A stretch of 64,000 nucleotides of DNA from Carya illinoinensis (Eukaryota > Streptophyta > Magnoliopsida > Fagales > Juglandaceae), in contig NC_056752.1 in assembly GCF_018687715.1 (NCBI RefSeq), positions 1,860,001 to 1,924,000 of the forward strand, in the 5' to 3' direction. The notes beneath the pieces are model-generated. The model did no database searches and had not been told where the DNA came from. It was given only the letters and a program-made list of their open reading frames with translations. This document shows positions 1-10,799 of the stretch, piece after piece; position 1 is the first letter of the stretch, and every line of letters begins with the position of its first letter. Both the position numbers and the translations under genes were made by a program.

Positions 1-36
1 TTAAAATAATATATAATAAAATGAAAAAAAAAACAG

Positions 37-44
37 CTGATAAC
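37..44. repeat. Target-site duplication of the hAT element, left copy
   Basis: CTGATAAC here matches 4808-4815 exactly. The unoccupied homologous site near 31510-31530 contains it once. Confidence 0.93.
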
Positions 45-1974
45 TAGGGGTGACAATTTATGACACGACCCGTTAACCCAACACGAATACTACACGATAA
101 AAATGGGTTTGGATTTAGTCTTATTGGGTTCGGGTCAAAACGGATCGACTCGTTAAGACACGATTACTTAACGGGTCACTAACGAGGTCAACCCATTTGA
201 CCCGTTAAGATTAAATTGAATTTTTTTTTCTTTTTCTTTTTCAAGCTTAAATTAAAATTCAATTGCAAATTTGCACACGAAATGAAATTAGGGGACCGGT
301 GGAATTTTAAAAAATTTAAAGGAAATCAATTGAAATTTACTAATTTAGCCTTTAGGCATTCAGTCCCCCGTGAGTCCGTGACCCATCCCTGACTCCCTTC
401 TTCAAGTTCTAGTTCTATCTAAAAACATGAAAAAAAAAACCCTAACATTCACGGTAACTCTTGCGCTACAAACGGGAGACTCATCACTCACAGACTAACA
501 TCACAGATTCATAGATTGATCATTCATGAATCACGGCCTCAGTGGCAGTGCTTACCTCATGGCACACGGGCTCAGCGACTCAGACAGAAAGTTTCAGCCT
601 TTCGCACAGTATATGGTACGTCTGTTTTCCTTTTCCCTCTTATGGCGAATCGACTCTTCCCCCATTTCCCATTCCCCCATTTTTGTTATTTTTGGCTTTT
701 CATTTTCCCAGTTCACACTTCACAGTTCACAACTTCAAAATTCACACATGGACCAGCGTCTGCATCGCCACTCACCAGACCTGCACTTCTATGTAATTTT
801 ATTAATTTCAGTCGAAGTAGTGATTGTGAATCACAAAATCAGATCAGCCGATTCAGCCCCTCTTCTCAGTCTAATTATTTTCGATTTCTCTCTCAGACTC
901 TCCTTCTCATCGAGCCATCGAGGATCTTCGGGTGAAATCTGCAAGTTTAAGCCGTAAGTCACTAATTGTTAAATTTGTTTGTTTATCTCTTAGTATTTGA
1001 CTCTAAATCTTTGTTAAATTTGATATCGAGCTGCCCTTTTCATAATTAAAAAAAAAATACTATTTGTCTGTTGTTTTTAGTTGGGTTAGAAAGAGATTGG
1101 GTTGTGTTGATGAAGTAATGTAATAAATTGCTACTGGTCAATAGTACAAACCCAGGTTAATACTACTAACGTGTTTAGTAATTTGGTATAATTGTCATTT
1201 GTTGTGTTGGTACTCCATCTGACCTGAGTACTGCCTTCGATGAGTTAAGTCTCTTGAAAAAATGGTTGTGCTTGTTAGAGTGATGCCTTCTAATGTGTTT
1301 GAATATTGAAAACCCAAACTTATTATTTTGGAATTTTTGTCATTGTAGTGTAATAACTTAGGCTTCTTATGTAAACTACCTAGGGCTTCTCATGCAAGTT
1401 TAAGCTGTCTTTGCTATGTATAATTAAACTTGGATCTTTAGTTCCATCTGGGTCGAGGTATTACAATTAGCCACCCCTGCTCAATGTCTAAAGCCTAGCA
1501 GTGTTTTGGAACCATTCCACCTTGAATGTTATTGGCTTGAGTTGAGCCATGATATTGCTTGTCAAGAATATTGAAGCCACTTGCATTTTACTTTCCCTGG
1601 ATAGTAAGGAGAAGTTGTTAGGTAGAGGTGTGCATGCATCTCTCTTTTCTCAGTGAGGTCAGACACCGACAGTACAAGAATTTTGATTCTCTCTTATCTC
1701 TCTTGCATTTTCCTGGAAAGAAATTAAAAAACAAACAAACAAAAAAAAAATCCTCGACAACAGCTGCTCTTTTTGATATGGATCCCTATTACATTCAACA
1801 GCTGCTCTTTTTTTTTTTTTTTTGTATGAATTAAAAAATCATTCTTTCATTTTTCTTTTCTATTAAAAAATAACAGAAGAAAATAAATTTGATTGTTTAG
1901 TCTCTTTGATTGTTGCTCTTTTGTTTAGTCTCTTTGATTGTTGATTTTCATGTTTGATTTTTTTTAAATGTCAG

Positions 1975-4210
1975 ATGAGTGAGACAGCAGGGGCAAATGA
2001 AGATTTGATTGACTTGGAAGGGATGGACTCGGAAAGTTTCACAAATGAAGACGCTAAAACAAAACGAAGGAAAAGGTCAAATGTGTGGAGTTTCGTTGAG
2101 ATGGTTCTCGATTCTGATAAAGTTGGTGATTGTAAGGCACGAGCCAAGTGCAAGATGTGTGGAGCTACTTACTTGGCAGCGAGCAAATATGGAACTGGAA
2201 ATTTGAAACATCACATTGATACATGCCCTAGAAGAAATACACGAGATATTGGTCAGTTGATGTTGGGGTAAAATAGTGGATCTATTTCGGTAAGCACTTC
2301 TAAATTTGATCCTGAACAACATAGACAACTTTTGGTAAAAGCTATTGTGAAGCATGATTTGCCTTTCCGATTTATTAAATATTCAGGGGTGAGAACTTTT
2401 ATGCAATATGCGCGTCTAGATATTCCAATTATTTCTAGAAATACTGCTAAGACTGATTTGGTTAAGATATATCATCGGGGAAAAAAAAAGATTAAATACA
2501 TGTTGAGTGATGCTCCTGGTAGAATTTGTCTGACATCTGACTTGTGGACTTCTCTGAGCACTAATGATTATATGTGCATTACAGCATATTTTCTGGATAA
2601 GAAATGGGTTCTAAAGAAAAGGGTTTTAAAATTTTCTTTTATGCCACCACCACATAATGGCATATCTTTGTCTGAAAAAATTTATAATTTGCTATGTGAG
2701 TAGGGAATTCAAGACAAGATTTTTGCATTAACTTTAGACAATGCTTCTTCAAATGATGTGTCAGTAGAGTTGTTAAGAATTCAGCTGAATATTAAGAGAG
2801 CCCTTGTTTGTAATGGTGAGTTTTTGCATCTTCGTTGTAGTTGTCATATTCTCAATTTGGTTGTACAAGATGGGCTAAAAATAATTGATTGTGCTATCCA
2901 AAAAGTTCATGACAGTATCAAGTATGTCAAGGGATCACAATCAAGGAAACAAGAATTTTTAGATTCAATAAAACAAATGTCTTTGGATGATAAGAAGGGG
3001 TTAAGACAGAATGTCCCCATTAGATAGAATTCAACTTTTCTTATGCTTGAGAGTACTATTTTCTATCGTCGTGCCTTTTGCCATTTGGAATTAACTGATT
3101 CCAATTTTAAACACCGTCTATCAACATCTGAGTGGGAAAAAGTGGAGAAGATTAACACTTTCTTGGGAGCTTTTTATGATGCCACTTGTGAGTTTTCTGG
3201 AACCAAATACCCTGCAGCCAATTTGTACTTTCCAGCAGTGTTTATGAATTATTTGACATTAAAACAATACTCTGAAAGTGAAGATGACTACATAAAAAAT
3301 ATGTCTTATCAAATACTTGCGAAGTTTGAGAAATATTGGTCTGAGTTCAATGTGCTATTGGTGATAGCAGTTATATTGGATCCTCGATACAAGCTTCATT
3401 TTGTTGACTTTTCTTATATGAAGATTTATGGAAATGGTTCCCTAGAGTTTTTAAATGTTCGTACCAAAATGACATCTCTTTTTATGGAATATAGTTCTTC
3501 TAGTGTTTCTACAAGTTCTACCACGACTTTTTGAAAGAAGTTCTAGTAGAACGGAAAGTGAATCTTCTTCTGGTAGATGGAATAGAGTCAATAAACAAGT
3601 ATTTCAGGTAAATTCAAATAATATTTTTTGTTTAATGATTTATATTATATTGTTTTATTATTTTATATAACATATTCTCAATAGGACTTTTTTATTTTTA
3701 TTTTTATTTGGTATAAGAATTTGATTCATTTGGAAGTAAAGATCTCGCTGCCCATATGCAAAAAAGTCAATTAGAGTTGTATTTGGATGAACCTAGGACA
3801 GATAGAAATGCGAAGATTGATATTCTTTCCTTTTGGAAAGGAAATGAATTTCGTTATCCTAATCTTGCTTGTATGGCTGGTGATATTTTGAGTGTTAAAA
3901 GTTTCCACAGTTGCATTTGAAACTACTTTTAGTATTGGTGGCCGTATCATTGATCAGTTTAGGAGTGCATTGAAACCAGATATTGTTGAAGCATTAGTCT
4001 GCACAAGAGATTGGTTATATGGCGAGGAAGCCGAAGTCGAGGGTAACATTATTATTATTATTTTATTAAATTCTATCTTAATTCTTTTACTAATTTTTTT
4101 TTTTCATAGGAACATAAGAAATGAACGAGTTAACTGAAGATATAATGGAGTTGGAGAAAAAGACCAATGAGGACACCACACTTCCTTCAGTCCCTTTTGT
4201 GGGTTTATAA
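1975..4210 (+). pseudogene. hAT transposase with BED zinc finger (RICESLEEPER-like), inactivated
   Basis: The start is placed at the ATG at 1975 because a TTTTTTAAATGTCAG splice acceptor ends immediately before it and a non-coding first exon could end at a GTAAGT donor near 954. A BED finger (CKMCG...HHIDTC) is encoded at about 2140-2235. The catalytic core follows (LTSDLWTS near 2525, HILNLVVQDGL near 2850), then the hAT C-terminal dimerisation region (LELYLDE, VSTVAFETTFSIGGR, 3770-4020). The reading frame is the same from 1975 to 3534 but is cut by stops at 2269 (TAA), 2701 (TAG) and 3025 (TAG). A further frameshift falls near 3893, between the LSV and KVSTVA codons. Candidate introns lie near 3608-3717 and 4043-4109. 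The final part encodes a plausible tail ending at 4210. It cannot give a full transposase without suppression or repair. Confidence 0.88.
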
Positions 4211-4499
4211 TTTATTTAGATTGGTTTTTGTATCATCTTATTTGGAATTGTAATATTAATATTCGCAATGTATGTTTGACATATTTGGTACCCCTTGGAT
4301 GTAGATGTAATGTAACAAGAATAGTTGGACTTGGGTAGGTGTTCTAATTATGCACTGCAGCACTATTAGTTTGTTATTTTGTTGGGATTTTAATTTTGAT
4401 ATATTTATTTTTTGGATTGTAATTTGTAGTTGTAGTTAGTTTTATATTTTATTTTAGAGACATTGTGATTTTAATATTTATATAAAATTAATCAGGTTA

Positions 4500-4800
4500 A
4501 ATGGGTTAGTGGGTCGTGTTCGTGTCTAGTAATATATACGGGTTAAACGGGTCGTATCGTGTCGTGTTAACTTTTTCTTAGAATTCATTAACGAGTCATA
4601 ACGAGTCGTGTCGTGTCGTGTTAATCTTTTCTTAAAATCCATTAACGAGTCGTGTCGTGTCAATCCGTTATCTTAATTGGTCATGTTAGAGTTTAGATTT
4701 TTGACACGAAACTCTTAATGAGTCATGTTCAGATTGACCCATTAACTGTAATATATATGTCTCAACACGACACGAACATGACCCGTTAACACGATTTGAT
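4500..4800. repeat. Subterminal repeats of the hAT element
   Basis: GTGTCGTGTTAA, ATTAACGAGTC and related words recur several times in this terminal 300 bp, including two adjacent units of about 55 bp around 4555-4660. Inverted counterparts such as GACACGACCCGTTAA lie at 60-215 inside the left end. Such repeats bind transposase in Ac/Ds-type elements; that function is inferred here. Confidence 0.65.
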
Positions 4801-4815
4801 ACCCCTACTGATAAC

Positions 4816-5489
4816 ACATATCCCATTCCAACGTCCCGGCAGACTCCTATCGTCCCTCAATACCCATAATCATTTCCCTAATCCCTCTCTCCATCTTGTA
4901 AGGAATCATTTAACATAGATCTCAGGATGAACAACTGATAACACGCTTCAAATTTCTCTTTGTTGAATTGAAAAACATGGCAGAGTTCATTCTTGCAGAT
5001 ATCAAAATCCTCACCGCCAAAACCCATTTGTTTCATCACACGCAGCGGCAAAGACAACTACGGATGGCCCATTAATGCACAAATCTAAAATCATGGAGCA
5101 CCTAAGAAAGGGCAAAATGCTCAAACAATGTAGAGAACTCCAGATGCTTGTGATCTGCCAAAGGAACCATTTTGATTATGTAGCTCAAGATAGAAAGTGG
5201 GATAACGGGATTCATCTTCCAATCTAGCAAAGACAGAACCATAGGCTCCATTCTTTGGATTGATTTTGGCAAAATGCATACTTTGATTTGTCAACTTGTA
5301 GTCACCATATAATGGCCGTTAATTTCTTCCAATTACCCTTTCCATGGAGTTGCAACTTTGCTGCCCAGTTTTTGCGGGAAATGGAAGTAAAGCTCTTCAT
5401 AAATTCGGTTTTGCAGTTTCAGCCAAGCAGGAGGGAGGGAGGCATGTGAAAAAATGAATTAGATGATCTGTAGCTTTAGTCGAGAGGGA
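4816..5489. repeat. Segmental duplicate, copy A (partner 31460-32246)
   Basis: This stretch matches 31525-32246 almost base for base with small indels; the few bases at 1-44 are its continuation left of the hAT insertion. Short open stretches occur on both strands but none is conserved convincingly as a gene and I do not recognise a product. Copy B ends at the same CGAGAGGGA string, where it joins a truncated receptor kinase; copy A instead runs into different sequence at 5490. Confidence 0.85.
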
Positions 5490-5659
5490 GGGAGAAAGGA
5501 ATTAGATCTAGATTTTCCTCCCTTCAAAAAAAAAAAAAAAAAACTAGATTTTCCTTTTAAAAATATTATATTTAGTATGTACCAATTAAAAGATAACACG
5601 TGGCATCGGTCCATTCTCGGTCCAAACTCTCGGTTTGGCTAGCATTTTCTTATATAAAA

Positions 5660-6446
5660 GGCGGTGGGAAAAAGAATGAACCGGATGGCACGTCATACTT
5701 CTACTTTTGAAAGGTTTGAAATGGTCCACTTAAAAGTCCAAATGACGATTTACCCCTTCTCTCACAAGCATTTCCTTCCCACTTTCCAATTCCTAACACA
5801 GTGAGTCGCGGCTGAAGATCCAGGCAGTGTTCAATCTCAGAAAATAATTTTCAGGTTTTCCCCACATCCTGATGGCAATCTATTTTGATACTTCTGGGGT
5901 TTGCTGTTCGTCCTCGTGCTCTATCTTTGTTTCTGATGCACATCTATGCTTTGGAATGCTTGGTCTCATATCCTAAAATTTCTTCTTTGTTGACAGTAAA
6001 CGGAGCAATCAGGGCCGGGGAGTGGGCACCCAAACTGGTCCACCCGAATTAATGCCAAAAACTATACCCTTTCCAATTGCAAGAGACATTCATAAATCTT
6101 GGAAAGTTCAAAGCTTTCAACGTTTCGATTACTTGCAAAGCTGATTTATGGTCTGAAAAACCGTAACTGTCCTCTACTGCATATAAACAGTTTACTAAAT
6201 ACAAAGGGTATTTAAATCATTGACTTATAAATTGATGCAGACTTGTCTATATTGGAAAATTATGATGGTCCATATTGCAACTGCAAGTCTGCAAAGTCCT
6301 CCATAAAGGCCAATTCTGAACCACCCCCTTCCAGCTTGTTCAACCTCAAGGTCCTGAATTCTCAGATAAGCTTTGCTCCGAGTGAAAGCAAGCAACTTTT
6401 TTCCACAGTTTCCATGGAAAAGCTTAGGTTCCACCAAGTCCATACG
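5660..6446 (+). promoter_or_regulatory. Orphan 5' region of a CrRLK1L receptor-kinase gene
   Basis: Bases 5668-5815 and 6048-6446 match the upstream regions of the two intact kinase genes (49958-50380 and 59680-60215). The match includes a TATAAATTGATGCAG stretch at about 6226 and the start codon at 6414 with the first eleven codons (MEKLRFHQVHT). Homology stops abruptly after that and the frame ends at 6476. About 230 bp at 5816-6047 is absent from the copy at 59815. The fragment is therefore a promoter, leader and start codon with no gene body. It points toward the DUF247 gene, whose ATG is about 400 bp downstream. Confidence 0.85.
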
Positions 6447-6848
6447 TCTCACTCTCAACACCGAAACCTAGCCTAAGACTGTTGATCTTCTTATGATCTT
6501 GACCGGCTTTGTAGCGTTTCAACCCCCTGTTCCTAATTAAATCCAAAGCGCCTCACTCCAATTATTAGGTAATTACATCGATCAAAACTACTTTATTTTC
6601 TAACCTCTTCCTTAACTTTGATATGATTTTGAATTAATTTATTGGACCAATATTTGTCATTTTCATATTATGTTGTTTTTTCCTTTCTTGAAGTCCAGGG
6701 TACCTTGCCATTTTCTTGATGTAATTAATGGTGATCCAATAAATATCTAAGCCCTGCAATCAATCAGAAAGATGGGCGACAAAACTACTTTAGTTTCAGC
6801 ACTCGCATGATCTCTTTGGCAGGGCCAAACTAGACTGGGGCATTAAAC
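6447..6848. other. Spacer between stranded kinase promoter and DUF247 start
   Basis: AT-rich DNA with no coding signal that I can support. It would be the 5' untranslated region of the DUF247 gene if transcription starts in the upstream orphan promoter. Confidence 0.5.
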
Positions 6849-8494
6849 ATGGTACATGTGACCTATAAGGATTACTTCAACCGGGAACCACGTCCTCAAG
6901 ACATAGAATCCCTTGAAGCCATGGAATCACAGGTAGAACTTTTCGAAATCAGAGAATCAGTGGCAGCACCAACAAGTACTTGTACACTAGTTGTCGAGAC
7001 GCTTTCAGGAAAATCCCATCAGCTACAGCAAGAACCATTGGAAACACTGCATATGGTGATAAATGATAATGGGGATTCAATCTGCGAAGAGCAAGACAAC
7101 ATAAATACAGCAGATTCTGAATGGGTTATCTCCGTGGAAGAAACACTTGAGCAAGCGCGAGTACTCGAAAAAGAAAGTTCATGGGAAATGCTGTGCATTT
7201 ACCCAGTCCCGCACTGCCTGAGAGAAGGCGATGAGAAGGCTTATGTTCCCCAGATGGTCTCCCTGGGGCCTTACCACCATGGAAACAGTAGCCTTAGCCG
7301 AATGGATCTCCACAAACGGCGTGCCCTTAACCATGTCCTCAGGCGTAATAAACAAGAAATAAAGCCCTATCTTGATGCTGTAAAAGAGCTTGAAGGAAGA
7401 GCTCGTGCCAGTTACGATGGATCAATCCCTCTTACCAGCAAAGAATTCGTGGAGATGATGGTGCTAGATGGTTGCTTTGTGATTGAGCTCTTGCAAGGTA
7501 ATGTCAAAGGATTCAAGCAACTTGGTTACTCCCCAAACGATCCCATCTTTTCAAGAAGTGGCCAATCCATTCCATTCGGCGAGACATGATAAAGCTGGAG
7601 AATCAGCTTCCACTCTTTGTACTTGATCTGCTTCTGGGACTTCAAGAAGATAATCCACGCCAGAAAGGACGTGTAGCGGAGCTGACACCCCAATTCTTCG
7701 ATGCATTAATGCCAACGGATGAGCCATTAACGAAGCTCGACGGGAATGAATTGGAGGACTCAGAGTCACGAGATCAAGCTGAAGAGTTCTCGGATCAAGG
7801 TGGGCTTCATTGCCTCGATGTTTTCCGGCAAAGTCTCTTGAGAAGAAGCCCTGAACGGCCTCTAACATCGCAGAGGTGGAGCAAGAGCTCCACCTCTATT
7901 AGAAGTAGTACTACAGTTAATTTTGGTGAACGAAGGCAGCAGTTGGTACATTGTGTAACAGAACTCAGAGGGGCTGGAATCAAGTTCAAGAAAAGGAAGA
8001 CAGATCGGTTCTGGGAAATCACATTCGACAACGGAACACTCGAAATTCCTCGGATCTTGATCCACGATGGTACAAAGTCACTTCTCCTCAACCTTGTGGC
8101 GTTTGAGCAGCGTCATCCAAATTGCAGCAATTACATCACCTCATATGCGGTGTTCATGGACAACTTGATCAACTCTCAACAGGATGTGGCTTACCTCCAA
8201 GACCATGGAATTATCGAACACTGGCTTGGAAACGATGCAGAAGTTGCGGACCTCTTCAACCGCCTCTGCCAAGAGGTGGCTTTTGACTGCACAAACAGTT
8301 ATCTTTCCAGCTTGTCGGAGGATGTGAACAAGCATTTCAACCATAAGTGGAATGTTTGGTTTGCGAGCCTAAAGCTCAAATATTTCAGCAATCCTTGGGC
8401 CGTTATCTCATTAATCGCCGCCGGTGTCTTGTTGCTGCTTACTTTGTTGCAGACCATTTACGCAGTCTATGGCTATCACCACCCAATTAGGTGA
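6849..8494 (+). pseudogene. DUF247 (UPF0481) membrane protein gene with one frameshift
   Basis: Two overlapping frames together encode one DUF247 protein of about 547 residues. The first part (6849-7589) has an acidic N-terminal extension and then the family signature IYPVPHCLREG, YVPQMVSLGPYHHG at about residues 119-146. The second part (7586-8494) resumes with RRDMIKLENQLPLFVLDLLL, which normally follows directly, and ends with a C-terminal membrane segment (SNPWAVISLIAAGVLLLLTL) and a short tail. The frames change between about 7555 and 7570, where the first would read into a TGA. A single-base indel explains it; an assembly error is equally possible. No intron is evident, as usual for the family. 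DUF247 proteins are mostly uncharacterised; members in grasses are linked to self-incompatibility loci, which does not imply that role here. Confidence 0.85.
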
Positions 8495-8685
8495 ATCCGG
8501 TTAATCGCGTTTTAGTTACACGGTGCGTTCCCAGAATAACTCTCTAAGCTTCTGTAATTGGTTACGCAAATCAGATCAGATGAAAGGAAATATTTTAAAT
8601 AATAGTGAAATTTTTTAAGTTAAAATGAGATGAGATAATTTGTAAAAAATATATATTTAAATAATAAGATGATATGAAATAAGTT
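8495..8685. other. DUF247 3' flank with MITE-like fragment
   Basis: AT-rich sequence containing GAGATGAGATAATTT, a word from the window's ATGAGATGAG-type MITE family (compare 35880-36000 and 54270-54600). No gene is seen. Confidence 0.45.
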
Positions 8686-8690
8686 TTACT

Positions 8691-9848
8691 TATTATAAAC
8701 CATCTTGAATTGTATGATCACATTTAGCTAACCATCAAATGCATAGTGCATAGTACTAGCATAGTAAGTTAACCGTCAAATGTATAGTGTTAGTCGTCAA
8801 AACATAATCTCCTTTGTACTCCTATATAGGCCTGCAACCCGGCCTTAAAAAGCCGGTTTTGTACCCGACCCGACCCGCAAGACCTTATTTTAGGAGCTAA
8901 CACGGACGGACTCGACCCGAACAAAACCAAATCGGTTCGAATCCGTATGACCCGACTTTAAAAACTAGGGTGTTTTCCATCTGTAACGAGGATGTTTGTG
9001 TTCACTCCAAAGGATGTCCGGCGAGAAACTAAAGCCCTGTTTTCTGCACATCAATTTACAAAAGCTCTACGATCTGAATCTTAGATCTACCCTCATCTTC
9101 AATCTCAAGAAAAGACCCAAAAAAATTATTTGTAGAAAAGAAAATCGTTTCACACATGCTTCTGCACCACTGCCGTCACTCACACATCCACACATCCAAT
9201 GTAAACCACTCAACCCAGCCACCACAGGAATCAAGCACCCACGTTCTCGATTTTATGCATGAAAACAGAGTATTTATGGTGCTCTCAGCCGTTTCTCGAT
9301 AGTGGCCTAGGATCGATGACTTCTACGCCGCAACACCGTTTTCCACGTCTCTCTGCTCTGTGCCCAACGCCAAGTTCCATCGCAGACTCGCAGTTCCAGA
9401 ACAAACCCAAGCGTAGGAAACTCATAAGTTTCAGATCCTTCACCTTCTTTTTTCTCATGCCGATCTATAAGCAACTGATTGTTGTTTGCAGAAGCGTATG
9501 TTTAAAAGTGAACTATGAATCGAAATGAGAAGATGGGGGCAGGGGCTAGGGTTCGGTGTTGAAGGGAAAGTGAAGAAAAATAGCGGGTTCGAAGGGATGG
9601 CCCGACGTTCATCGGGTTCGATTAAATCAAAATCGACTTTTAATGTAAACCGACTTTTTCGGATTGGATCTGCACGGGTTGCACGGGTTGATCGGCCCAT
9701 CGGGCCTTTTGCACAGGCCTACTCCTATATATATCGTTGAATCATTTAAGAAATATATAAGTTTCATAACCTCTCTAAACTCTATCTTTTTTTCTCTCTT
9801 TTTGAAAGTTTTATAACACAGCTCTCTCTTTTCAATAATTTCATAACA
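8691..9848 (+). repeat. 5' LTR of the copia element, split by a hAT element
   Basis: The LTR begins TATTATAAACC (3' copy TGTTATAAACT, so the terminal TG has mutated) and ends TTTCATAACA. Without the 895-bp insertion and its 8-bp duplication it is 255 bp. The 3' LTR is 302 bp because it has one extra tandem unit of about 47 bp around the GCTAGCATAGTGAG motif. Confidence 0.88.
8827..9721. mobile_element. Non-autonomous hAT element in the copia 5' LTR
   Basis: The ends are TAGGCCTGCAACCC and, in reverse complement, TAGGCCTGTGCAAAAGG. An exact 8-bp duplication CTCCTATA flanks it (8819-8826, 9722-9729), and the 3' LTR at about 29410 shows the site unoccupied. The termini are rich in ACCCGACCCG and CGGGTTCG words. 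Internal open frames (8996-9528) show no recognisable protein. It belongs to the same family as the 894-bp element at 29929-30822. Confidence 0.9.
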
Positions 9849-9866
9849 CGTTATCAGCACGAATCG
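9849..9866 (+). other. Putative primer-binding region of the copia element
   Basis: CGTTATCAGCACGA directly follows the 5' LTR end. The same kind of ACGTTATCAGCACGA sequence follows the LTR in many plant copia elements, where minus-strand priming starts. I cannot match the tRNA with certainty. Confidence 0.5.
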
Positions 9867-10020
9867 CTTTATTTTTTCCTCTACCTCTCTCTTCTCTCTC
9901 CTCTGTCTTGCTCTCTCTCAATTCTGTGTGACTTCGCTCTTCGATCACGTTTTGTAGTCTTAGGTCTCTCTATCTAGAGAGATCCATGATCTATAGCTTC
10001 TAATCTACTCGAGAGCGAGT

Positions 10021-10265
10021 CTACGAATCAATTGCTTTGCTCACTTTCCGCAAAGCAGTTTTCCAGGTTTGCATATCCTCTTTGACAATCTTGGAATCTT
10101 TTTCAAGCTCAGCAAAAGCTTCTGCAAAACTATCTGTCTGGTCTCGTACATGAGAAGGACTCACATGGTAGAAAATTGGAAAGACAATCAACCCCGTCGT
10201 TTCCATGCATTCAACAATCTTGGCAAGCTCGGTGACGATGAGTTCGGCCACATTCTTGCCGGGAT
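10021..10265 (-). pseudogene. Captured TIR-domain fragment of a plant disease-resistance (TIR-NBS-LRR) gene
   Basis: On the minus strand the sequence encodes [13 protein letters not shown], then [20 protein letters not shown] and an amphipathic segment ending [14 protein letters not shown]. This matches the second half of TIR domains, where PIFYDVDPSDVR-type motifs are typical. The NB-ARC and LRR parts are absent. The upstream part of the same 237-codon frame (10266-10734) is unrelated; at its far end it is antisense to a methionine-synthase fragment. The piece lies antisense inside the copia element, just after the 5' LTR, so it is probably a transduplicated host exon without function as a receptor. 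Confidence 0.75.
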
Positions 10266-10609
10266 CCTGGACCAAAACGGGGTCTCCGGTGACGGAATTA
10301 ACTTCCGAGATCGACATTGGAAAACAAGATCCATGATGAGGATCTAATAAGTTCAAGGTTGAGCTCCTCGAACCAGAGGAGCATGTCGGCGCTGGGATTT
10401 GCGCAGGAGCACGCCGAAGATCTTGAAGCTCGATGGTGCAATCAAAGCCACCTTCTATTGCGGCATTTGCAGCCGTTGCACGCAGGAGATCTTGACTTTG
10501 CAGCCCCACTTTCTTGACTTTGGAGGGAGGTGGCCGTCTTTGTTGAAGATATTGTGCAGCACCTTTGTTTGAATGTAGACAAAGGTGAGGTAGGCAGCCC
10601 CACCTTCGA

Positions 10610-10786
10610 GATGCCACGTTGCAAGCACTTGAGGGCATTGTGGGCAAAGAGAAACTTGTGGTGTCTACCTCAACCTCACTTCTCCACACTGCCATTGATC
10701 TAGTCAATGAGACTGAGCTGGACAAGGACATCAAATCATGACTTGCTTTTGCAGCTCAAAAGGTTCTCGAAGTGAATGCATTGGCC
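10610..10786 (+). pseudogene. Captured fragment of cobalamin-independent methionine synthase
   Basis: The plus strand reads [41 protein letters not shown], a stop (TGA at 10739, where the family has tryptophan), then LAFAAQKVLEVNALA. This corresponds to an internal segment of plant MetE-type methionine synthase. Only about 59 codons are present and the frame stops again at 10796. It lies in the copia leader region next to the antisense TIR fragment, so the retrotransposon seems to have picked up two unrelated host sequences. No enzymatic product is possible. Confidence 0.82.
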
Positions 10787-10799
10787 ATGGGAGATTAGC

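Larger units (their letters stand above)
45..4807 (+). mobile_element. hAT-superfamily DNA transposon, complete ends, dead transposase
   Basis: The element starts TAGGGGTGACAA and its other end reads TAGGGGTATCAA in reverse complement, giving imperfect terminal inverted repeats. It is bounded by an identical 8-bp duplication CTGATAAC at 37-44 and 4808-4815, the hallmark length for hAT elements. A related sequence without the insertion is at about 31510-31530, where CTGATAAC occurs once in the same context, so both borders are confirmed inside this window. The 4763-bp interior holds a BED-finger/hAT transposase gene with a 5' untranslated exon. Both ends are rich in ACGGGTC/GTGTCGTG motifs, which may be subterminal transposase-binding repeats. 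It inserted after the flanking segment had been duplicated. Confidence 0.93.

Noticed and set aside
516..957. Overlapping frames near the left end of the hAT element
   Set aside because: Probably the untranslated first exon of the transposase gene. The frames have no recognisable motif and end at a plausible splice donor.
4816..5489. Possible gene on the minus strand of the segmental duplicate
   Set aside because: Readable stretches jump between frames in both copies and match no family I know, so I left it as duplicated non-coding DNA.
6225..6461. Minus-strand frame over the orphan promoter
   Set aside because: The same shadow occurs upstream of the intact kinase at 50147-50377. It reflects duplicated promoter DNA, not a gene.
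9259..9740. Frames inside the small hAT element in the 5' LTR
   Set aside because: No protein family and no conservation with the sister element at 29929-30822.
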